A stretch of DNA of 64,000 bases from CBDBON01 sp965208395 (GTDB lineage Bacteria; Chloroflexota; Dehalococcoidia; Lucifugimonadales; CBDBON01), in NCBI GenBank assembly GCA_965208395.1, contig CBDBON010000003.1, forward strand, positions 806,001-870,000. Direction: 5' to 3'. The number at the start of each line of letters is the position of its first letter. Position 1 is the first letter of the stretch. Made by a program: the position numbers and the translations under genes. The notes beneath the pieces are model-generated. The model saw only the letters and a list, made by a program, of their open reading frames with translations, was not told where the DNA came from and made no database searches. This document shows, piece after piece, positions 57,739-64,000 of this stretch.

Positions 57739-60558
57739 TCAGACGCCCATCCACTCCCTGATATTGGCCGACAGGCCGTGGAGGCTGTCCCTTCTCAGCT
57801 CGACGTCGGGAAGCGAGGCGAGGAACTCTCGTCCGTACCGGCGGGAGGTGATACGCCGGTCGAGGATCACGGCCACGCCCCTGTCCGTCCGCGTTCTGAT
57901 TAGGCGTCCGAAGCCCTGTCTCAACCGTAGAACGGCCTGCGGAACGGCGTACTCGTTGAACGGGTCGGCATACAGCTCGGAACGGGCCGCGAAGAGCGGG
58001 TCGGTCGGAACGCTGAACGGCAGTCTCAGGACGATCAGGACCTTCAGCGACTCGCCCGCCAGGTCGACCCCCTCCCAGAAGCTGGATGTGCCCAACAGGA
58101 GCGAGCTCGGCTCCTCCACGAACCTGCGCAGCAGCTGCGCCGGGCGACCGTCTATGCCCTGGGCGAGCACGTTGATGCCTCTGGCGAGCAGGTCGCCCCG
58201 CACCGCCTTGGCGGTCGTCTGTATAGAGGCGTGCGACGTGAACAGGGCCATCGTCCGTCCCCCAACCGCTGTGACTGCGTCGGTGATGGCCTGTTCCACC
58301 GCCGCCTGGTACGCCCACGAGCTCGGCTCGGGCATGTCGTCCGGCACGCAGAGCATGGCCGCCCGGGGATAGTCGAAGGGAGACCCCAGCATCAGCTCCT
58401 CGGCGTCGGAGAACCCCGTCCTCTGCACGATATGGTCGAACGAGCCCTGAGTCCCCAGCGTGGCGCTCGTCATCACGACGCAGTCGCGCTTTGAAAACAG
58501 CTGCTCTTCGAGCGTCTCTCCCACCTGGAGCGGCGCCGCGTGGATGGTCAGGTCGCCTCTGAATCCCCTCTGAGTGATCCAGTAGACGGCCTCCGGCCTG
58601 GGGTGAGCCACGAACTCGGTCAGCGTCTGGCGCAGCTCGACACTCTCCTGTTGGAGCCGGGCGACCTCGGCGGTCAGCCTCTCGTAGTTGATCAGCCCGG
58701 CATCCTCCAGACCTTCCAGCGATAGCGCAAGCTGTTCGAGCGATTTGTCCATGTCTATCAGAGAGATGTCCAGGTTCTGCCAGCCGATCTCGACATCCGA
58801 CCAGTGCGGCTGAGCCCTCGTGGCCGACGTTATGCGAAGCTCCCACGTCTGGCCGCCCGCCTGCTTCGGCTGTCTCGCGATGAGGGCGGCGAGCAGGCTG
58901 TACGTCGTCGAGGCGTGCTGTCGTGCCACAGGAACCCGGGAGGCGATCTCGGCGCATACCCTCTCCACGGTGGCGCGACGCCCCTCGCCAGCGGTCGACC
59001 CGCGAAACGCCGCCACCGCGTCCATGACCGCGCTCCGGTCGTCCGACAGGCTCCTGAGATGCTCGTCGAGGCGCGACTGGGACAGGGCGAATCCGAGATG
59101 ACGGGTTGCCTCCTCCTCCAGGTGGTGGGCCTCGTCCACGATGAGCACGTCGTGCTCCGGTATCACGCCTCCCCCTGCCACCAGGTCCGACAGAAGCAGC
59201 GCGTGGTTCACCACAATGACGTGGGAGGCGGCCGCCCGGTCCCGGGCGGCGCGCAGGAAGCAGGGGCCCGTGTTCCGGGGGCATTCGACCGCGCCCTGAG
59301 CCGAGAGCCGGTCCCAGGGCGCGGACGCCCCGGGATGTCCGAGGTTCAGCTCGCTCCGGTCTCCCGTATCCGTCGTATCCAGCCACACCAACGCCTTCGA
59401 GGCCAGCCGCGCCTCAGCCGCGGTGAGCGCCCCGCTGTTCGTCATCTGGTGCCAGCGCCTGAGACAGAGGTAGTTGGCGCGGCCCTTCAGCTGGCAGAAA
59501 CGAGCATCCCCACGGCCTATCTCCCCCACCCCTTCCAACGCGTCGGCCAGACCGGGCAGGTCCTTCGTGAGAAGCTGCTCCTGCAGGTTGATTGTGTTGG
59601 TCGAGATCACCACCCGCCTGCTGTTTTGGGACGCGTGCAACAGTGACGGCAGCAGGTATGCCATCGACTTCCCCACGCCGGTGCCCGCCTCGACGATCAG
59701 CCGCGAGCCCCTGTTGATCGCTTCGGCTACCGCGCGTGCCATGGAGATCTGCTCTTCACGCTCTTCGAAACCGGATATGATGCGGCTCAGCGGGCCGCCA
59801 CCCTCCAGTAGAGAGACGACGCCGTCTACGTCTATCAGATCGACGTGCTCGCTGGGGCGCAGCGTCTTCCCTCTCTGGAGTCTGCGGCTCAGCGCGGCGG
59901 CGTCGAATCCCGTCATTCCCGCGCCGGGGCCGTTGGAAGGCGCTATCCGGCTGTCCATCCGGTCCAGCAGGTAAGAGAGCACCCAGGGGGATTGAGCGGC
60001 AATGCGCCGTACCCTGGCGACCATCGCAGGGTCCGCCTGGCTCCACATGTTCAGCAGCGCGAGGAAGACGCCCCTGGTGGCCATGGCATCCTCGACGGCG
60101 CGATGGGGTCTGAGGTGCGCCACGCCGAAGCGTCCAGACAGTCCCCTGAGCGAGTAGTCCCGCAGGCCGGGCATCAGCACATATGCCAGGTCCCACGTGT
60201 CGCACCTCTCGTTGTCTAGCTCCATGCCCCGGCTCTTCAGGAACCCCAGGTCGAAGCCGACATTGTGACCGACGAGGGGGGTGGCCCCGATGAACGAGGC
60301 GAGGCCCGGCGCTACCGTGGGAAACGTGGGAGCCCGGTTTACGTCCGCCTGGGTGATGCCGGTGTACCGCCGCGTGAAGTCGCTGAGCCGCCGATTCGGA
60401 TTGACGAAGGAGTGGAACGTATCGACGACCTCGTCCCCATGAAACCGGACTGCGCCTATCTCTATGATCTCGTCGTCCTCCTGGGAGAGGCCGGTAGTCT
60501 CCAGATCGATAGCGACCCAGTGATCGTCGCGAGGCGAGGACGAGTCTGTCACGCTCAT
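57739..60558 (-). CDS. dinG: DnaQ-type exonuclease fused to DinG-family helicase
   Basis: 939 residues. The N-terminal DEDDh 3'-5' exonuclease (AIDLETTGL, D18/E20; HNVGFDLGFL; HRAVEDAMA) occupies about 1-200. An XPD/DinG superfamily 2 helicase follows, with Walker A EAGTGVGKSMAY (about 290-297), iron-sulfur cysteines in FCQLKGRANYLC and CPRNTGPC, and a VDEAHHLEEE box (about 470). Bacillus and related DinG proteins share this fusion. It likely processes damaged or structured DNA. Its start is 2 bases from the acetyl-CoA synthetase stop. Confidence 0.94.
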   Translation of the reverse strand: MSVTDSSSPRDDHWVAIDLETTGLSQEDDEIIEIGAVRFHGDEVVDTFHSFVNPNRRLSDFTRRYTGITQADVNRAPTFPTVAPGLASFIGATPLVGHNVGFDLGFLKSRGMELDNERCDTWDLAYVLMPGLRDYSLRGLSGRFGVAHLRPHRAVEDAMATRGVFLALLNMWSQADPAMVARVRRIAAQSPWVLSYLLDRMDSRIAPSNGPGAGMTGFDAAALSRRLQRGKTLRPSEHVDLIDVDGVVSLLEGGGPLSRIISGFEEREEQISMARAVAEAINRGSRLIVEAGTGVGKSMAYLLPSLLHASQNSRRVVISTNTINLQEQLLTKDLPGLADALEGVGEIGRGDARFCQLKGRANYLCLRRWHQMTNSGALTAAEARLASKALVWLDTTDTGDRSELNLGHPGASAPWDRLSAQGAVECPRNTGPCFLRAARDRAAASHVIVVNHALLLSDLVAGGGVIPEHDVLIVDEAHHLEEEATRHLGFALSQSRLDEHLRSLSDDRSAVMDAVAAFRGSTAGEGRRATVERVCAEIASRVPVARQHASTTYSLLAALIARQPKQAGGQTWELRITSATRAQPHWSDVEIGWQNLDISLIDMDKSLEQLALSLEGLEDAGLINYERLTAEVARLQQESVELRQTLTEFVAHPRPEAVYWITQRGFRGDLTIHAAPLQVGETLEEQLFSKRDCVVMTSATLGTQGSFDHIVQRTGFSDAEELMLGSPFDYPRAAMLCVPDDMPEPSSWAYQAAVEQAITDAVTAVGGRTMALFTSHASIQTTAKAVRGDLLARGINVLAQGIDGRPAQLLRRFVEEPSSLLLGTSSFWEGVDLAGESLKVLIVLRLPFSVPTDPLFAARSELYADPFNEYAVPQAVLRLRQGFGRLIRTRTDRGVAVILDRRITSRRYGREFLASLPDVELRRDSLHGLSANIREWMGV

Positions 60559-60559
60559 G

Positions 60560-62485
60560 CTACGGGCGGTTCGGAGCGGATCTTCCGCCGCTCACCTCGG
60601 CCATCATGCGGTGCCAGGCCTGTCTGGCCTCCTCGACCGAGCCCTCGTCTTCGATAGTGGTGATGTCGCCCGGGTCCTGGTCGAGCACCACGGCCTTGAA
60701 GACGCGGCGCATTATCTTGCCGCTGCGCGTCTTAGGGAGACTGTCGACGAAGTTGATCTCGCCGATTACGGCGACGGGGCCCAGCTCCTGCCTGACGGTG
60801 CTGAGGAGCTCTCTCTTGAGCTCGTCGGACGCCTCGTAGTCGTTCTTGAGCACCACGAAGGCCGAGACGACTTCGCCTCTGATCTCATCCGGCCTCCCCG
60901 TAACCCCGGCCTCCGCGACCGCTCTGTGCTTCAGGAACGCCGTCTCGACCTCGATCGTGCCTATACGGTGCGCCGCTATCTTGATCACCTCGTCCGCGCG
61001 GCCCGCGAACCAGACGTAGCCGTCCTCGTCGATGTGGGCCGAGTCGCCGGTGAAGTAGCTGCCGCTGATCTTTCCCCAGTAGTCGGCGGCGTACCGCTCC
61101 GGCTCTCCCCACAGGGTAGGAGTGAGACTGGGCCACGGCCTCTTGATGACCAGTATCCCCTTCTCTCCCCGCTCCACCGGCTCGCCTTCGGGAGTCATGA
61201 TCGCGGCATCGATACCCGGCATGGGTCTGCCCGCCGACCCCGGCTTGATGGGCAGCATCGATATGCCGTAGGGGTTCCCGATCAGCGGCCCCCCTGTCTC
61301 CGTCTGCCAATAGTGGTCTATGACGGGGATCCGGTCTCTCAAGACCTCCTTCTGGAGCCACTCCCACGCCGGCGGGTTCAGCACCTCTCCGGCGCAGAAG
61401 ATGCGCTCCAGCGCCGAGATGTCGTCCTTGGGAACGCCCTGGTCTCCGTATCTCATCAGCAGACGAACGGCCGTGGGAGAGGTGAATATGCCGGTCACGC
61501 CGAACTCGGACGCTATCCGCCAGACGGAGTCCGGGTCCGGATGGTCCAGCGCGCCCTCGTAGGCGATTGTGGTGCACCCCATGAGCAGAGGCGCGTAGAC
61601 GATGTAGCTGTGGCCTACCACCCAGCCGATGTCCGACATGGCCCACCATATGTCCTCGGGCCTGAGGCCGAAGCACCACCGTCCCATCGCGTGGATGCCC
61701 ACCTGGTAGCCGCCGTGCGTATGGACCGCCAGCTTGGGCTTCGCGGTCGTTCCCGACGTGGCGAGAATGTATGCGGGATCGTTCGCCTCCATCTCGACGT
61801 GCCCGCCACTCTCCCCCTCTCCTTGGAACAGGAACTCGTCCCAGTCGATGTCGCGGTCGGAGGCCGGGCCGGGGCCCCCGTCCCCGCGCGGCAGGACCAC
61901 CACGCGCTCGACGTTGGGCACGTCGGTCAGCGCCGCGTCGACTATCGACTTCAGGTCTATGTCTCGTCCCTTCCGGTAGGTGATGTCGGTCGTGAAGACG
62001 AGACGGGAGCCGCTGGCCCTGATCCGGTCGGCCAGAGCACCCGCGCCGAATCCGGCGAATACCACCGAATGGATGGCGCCGATGCGCACGGTCGCCAACA
62101 TCAGCATCAGCGCCTCCGGCATGACGGGCATGTAGATGGTGATCCGATCGCCCCTTCCGATGCCCATCCCCCTCAAGGCGGCAGCGATCCGTGCGACGCC
62201 GTGCCTGAGCTGCGCGTAGGTGTAGACCCTTCGCTCTCCGCGCTCGTTGACGTAGGCGATGGCAGCGTGGCCTCCACGACCCTCCGCTACGTGGCGGTCG
62301 ACACAGTTATACGAGAGGTTCGTCATCGCGCCCATGAACCAACGGAAGCTGGGGTAGTCTCTTTCATAGATACGGTCCCACTTCCTGAACCATGGGATAT
62401 CCTCAGCCGCCCTCGCCCAGAATCCATCTGGATCATCGGCTGCATCGGCATACCAACGCCGCGCGACTGGATTCACAGTATCCAC
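60560..62485 (-). CDS. acs: Acetyl/propionyl-CoA synthetase (AMP-forming)
   Basis: 641 residues of the ANL superfamily. The P-loop-like YILATSGTTAKPKLAVHTHG (about 246-265), the acyl-pocket and WQTETGG motif and GDSAHIDEDGY are present. The C-terminal lysine is in PKTRSGKIMRR (K590), which could be acetylated for regulation. It activates acetate or propionate to the CoA thioester via the acyl-adenylate. GTG start with GGAGGTGA six bases upstream; that ribosome site contains the stop of the PHP gene. Confidence 0.92.
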   Translation of the reverse strand: MDTVNPVARRWYADAADDPDGFWARAAEDIPWFRKWDRIYERDYPSFRWFMGAMTNLSYNCVDRHVAEGRGGHAAIAYVNERGERRVYTYAQLRHGVARIAAALRGMGIGRGDRITIYMPVMPEALMLMLATVRIGAIHSVVFAGFGAGALADRIRASGSRLVFTTDITYRKGRDIDLKSIVDAALTDVPNVERVVVLPRGDGGPGPASDRDIDWDEFLFQGEGESGGHVEMEANDPAYILATSGTTAKPKLAVHTHGGYQVGIHAMGRWCFGLRPEDIWWAMSDIGWVVGHSYIVYAPLLMGCTTIAYEGALDHPDPDSVWRIASEFGVTGIFTSPTAVRLLMRYGDQGVPKDDISALERIFCAGEVLNPPAWEWLQKEVLRDRIPVIDHYWQTETGGPLIGNPYGISMLPIKPGSAGRPMPGIDAAIMTPEGEPVERGEKGILVIKRPWPSLTPTLWGEPERYAADYWGKISGSYFTGDSAHIDEDGYVWFAGRADEVIKIAAHRIGTIEVETAFLKHRAVAEAGVTGRPDEIRGEVVSAFVVLKNDYEASDELKRELLSTVRQELGPVAVIGEINFVDSLPKTRSGKIMRRVFKAVVLDQDPGDITTIEDEGSVEEARQAWHRMMAEVSGGRSAPNRP

Positions 62486-62488
62486 TGG

Positions 62489-63169
62489 TCACCTCCCTTC
62501 CTTCCGCGCCGAGGTTAGCTGTGAGGGCCTGAACGCCTTGGCGCGCAGCGCCTCGATCAGATCGCGCTCGGACCTCACCTCACCGTCGAAGATGGTGACG
62601 CATCTTCCCAGTCCCTGGCCAGAGTGCGCGTCGCTGCCGCCCGTTCCGGTGAGTCCCAGGACGCCGGCTACGCCCATGGCGAAGTCGTTCTCGACCGGTG
62701 TGTTGGCTCCGTTGGCTCCCTCTATATCGTCGACCAGTCCGAAGAGGGGGTGGGCGGCCGCCTCCTCCACCGTAGGCGGTATCCTGTCCCCGCCTCCAAA
62801 GATCAGGTTGACATTGTGGGGAGGCCTGCTGAAGAGGTTCCTGAAGGGGTGCGCGGAGACCATGACACCTCCAACCCGCTCCACCTCCCTTCGCAGCCCG
62901 GCGATCCTGTTGATCCCGTTGACGTACGCCCCGAGACCGTAGACGAGCACGTGACCCATCTCGGTCTCCACCTCCAGTCCCCTGATCACCGTGATGCCCG
63001 AATCCCTAAAGTTGTCGTCGAGGCTCTGCGCGTCCCAACCTCCGCTGTGCTCAGTGAGACAGACCCCGTCGAGCCCGATACTTCTCGCCTTTTCGACAAG
63101 CTGTTGCGGAGTAAGGCTGCTATCGCTGCTGCCCTTTACCGTGTGCACGTGGAGGTCGAAGACCGACAA
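62489..63169 (-). CDS. PHP-domain metal-dependent phosphoesterase-like protein
   Basis: 226 residues with the PHP signature: FDLHVHTVKGSSDS (H7, H9), LTEHSG, MVSAHPFRN and GGSDAHSGQGLG near the end. Members hydrolyse phosphate esters, including nucleoside 3',5'-bisphosphates and histidinol phosphate. The start is TTG with no strong ribosome site. Its stop lies within the ribosome-binding site of acs. Confidence 0.87.
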   Translation of the reverse strand: MSVFDLHVHTVKGSSDSSLTPQQLVEKARSIGLDGVCLTEHSGGWDAQSLDDNFRDSGITVIRGLEVETEMGHVLVYGLGAYVNGINRIAGLRREVERVGGVMVSAHPFRNLFSRPPHNVNLIFGGGDRIPPTVEEAAAHPLFGLVDDIEGANGANTPVENDFAMGVAGVLGLTGTGGSDAHSGQGLGRCVTIFDGEVRSERDLIEALRAKAFRPSQLTSARKEGR

Positions 63170-63244
63170 TCGCTCTGGATGCCTCGGATATCCTGGATGG
63201 GATCGGCTCCAATTCTAGTCATCGGGTCGAGCGTCGGTCAACGC

Positions 63245-63658
63245 TCAGGAGACGAAGTGCGGCAGGAGCCACCCGAAGGAGCCGGCGAAGGCCAGGCAGA
63301 TCGCGGCGATTCCCGCCGCCATGCGCCTGAGAATCAGGAACAGGGGCAGCCCGGCGGCGGCGGCGGTCACGATCACGACGAGCGTGAAGGCCAGATTGGG
63401 GCTGCCCAGACCCGGTCCCGGATTCACCGCTTCGACGCCAATGTAGGCGAGGCCCAGGAGCGCTCCTATGAAGGCCCAGGTCGGATAGGATAGGACGACC
63501 AGCCGGAACACCAGGGCGCCGGACGACAGACGCCTCGCCGCCTCGGCCAAGTGAGGCGGCGGCTCCCTCACCAGTGAGAAGACCATCAGCACGCCGGCGG
63601 ACACGAACACGGACGCCGTCAACATCCCGGCTGCCGCGCCTGCGAGGAGCGGGTTCAC
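63245..63658 (-). CDS. Integral membrane protein of unknown function
   Basis: 137 residues with four predicted membrane helices (about 3-27, 47-75, 86-108, 113-135), small-residue rich. No family recognised. The GTG at 63658 overlaps the ispE stop as GTGA. The longer frame to 63709 would overlap ispE by 55 bases, so the later start is preferred. Confidence 0.7.
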   Translation of the reverse strand: MNPLLAGAAAGMLTASVFVSAGVLMVFSLVREPPPHLAEAARRLSSGALVFRLVVLSYPTWAFIGALLGLAYIGVEAVNPGPGLGSPNLAFTLVVIVTAAAAGLPLFLILRRMAAGIAAICLAFAGSFGWLLPHFVS

Positions 63659-64000
63659 CGCTCTGAGCCGCCGGAGGGGCGCCAAGGAGCCGCGAGGAAG
63701 GCTCTCCACCCATGCCGCCTGGTCAGCAGGAGCTGGAGCGCGGAGCCCACCTCCCGCCTGGAGACGGGAGCGTATATCGACGGTCCCGCGCCGGAGAGGT
63801 GGAGTTCCCTCGCGCCGAGTGATTCGAGCGTCTTCCAGTACGCCTCCAGTCCCGGGAAGGCGTCGAAGGCGGCGGCGTCGAAGGCGTTGAAAAGGAGCTG
63901 AGACGGAACGTCGCCCCCCGCTCTGATCCGGGCCTCCAACTTCCGAGTGAGGGCGCCCCGCGTGTACGAGGCGCTGCTCAGGCTGCCGAAGAGGGTTCCC
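63655..64000 (-). CDS. ispE: 4-diphosphocytidyl-2-C-methyl-D-erythritol kinase, C-terminal part
   Basis: The frame is open to the right edge, so the N-terminal two-thirds are outside the window. The visible 114 residues include SYTRGALTRKLEARI and LLFNAFDAAAF, which match the C-terminal GHMP kinase domain of IspE. LHLSGAGPSIYAPV is the third GHMP motif. The enzyme phosphorylates CDP-ME in the non-mevalonate isoprenoid pathway. Confidence 0.82.
   Translation of the reverse strand, partial: GTLFGSLSSASYTRGALTRKLEARIRAGGDVPSQLLFNAFDAAAFDAFPGLEAYWKTLESLGARELHLSGAGPSIYAPVSRREVGSALQLLLTRRHGWRAFLAAPWRPSGGSER

Noticed and set aside
57281..59386. A 701-codon minus-strand frame inside the DinG gene
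   Set aside because: It is the alternative frame of a GC-rich gene, Arg/Gly/Pro-rich with no domain, fully inside a convincing DnaQ-DinG protein.
60557..62518. A 653-codon plus-strand frame opposite acs
   Set aside because: Antisense shadow of a well-conserved acyl-CoA synthetase; composition follows the complementary codons and no motif is present.

Overview
The window is GC-rich bacterial chromosome, densely packed, with frequent GTG and TTG starts and many 4-nt stop/start overlaps. The gene families suggest a free-living member of the Chloroflexota, probably Dehalococcoidia/SAR202-like. This placement is an inference from a long Rel protein, an Lhr helicase, a LigD/Ku pair, and many catabolic families (GMC oxidoreductase, SDRs, CocE hydrolase, phosphotriesterase-like, fluoroacetate-dehalogenase-like, amidohydrolases). 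No rRNA is present to confirm it.

Layout. 0-4.3 kb: a GuaB3-type protein cut by the left edge, facing a translation operon hisS-prfA-prmC on the minus strand. 4.3-6.3 kb: an unrecognised 373-aa protein behind a near-consensus promoter, then a 470-base tract of nested dispersed repeats. 6.3-10.8 kb: rel, rpsT, rpsP-khpA-rimM, then a thioredoxin-like lipoprotein whose reading frame crosses a TGA exactly at the first position of its CxxC motif. A small hairpin sits at the right distance, so it is a strong selenoprotein candidate. 10.8-17.6 kb: two single-domain response regulators, a GAF histidine kinase and a 1451-aa Lhr helicase. 18-22.4 kb: DUF72, LigD and Ku (non-homologous end joining). 22.4-24.5 kb: two hotdog proteins and a phosphotriesterase-like hydrolase.

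24.5-30.8 kb looks like an accessory segment. It has an AT-rich intergenic region with direct repeats, a membrane-anchored 29-heptad coiled coil ending in a signal-peptidase-I-like Ser/His domain, and a nuclease-methyltransferase (type ISP-like) translationally coupled to a two-helix membrane pentapeptide-repeat protein. 30.8-48.9 kb is a metabolic region: an alkaline-phosphatase-superfamily protein, haloacetate dehalogenase-like hydrolase, Zn-ribbon protein, VOC proteins, 3-hydroxyacyl-CoA dehydrogenase, threonine dehydrogenase-like epimerase, amidohydrolase, YbjQ, a decayed antitoxin, a large alpha/beta hydrolase, GMC oxidoreductase, SDRs, thiolase, a large secreted protein and a D-2-hydroxyacid dehydrogenase. 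49-56.6 kb: peptide-type ABC permeases and binding protein, prfB with its programmed +1 frameshift, a CocE hydrolase and an amidohydrolase. 56.6-64 kb: tRNA-Pro(GGG), an OGG-like glycosylase, a DnaQ-DinG fusion, an acetyl/propionyl-CoA synthetase, a PHP protein, a membrane protein and the C-terminal part of IspE.

Several dispersed repeat families run through the window. One palindromic family supplies the last codons and the stop of at least two unrelated genes, and in one place carries a second repeat nested inside it.
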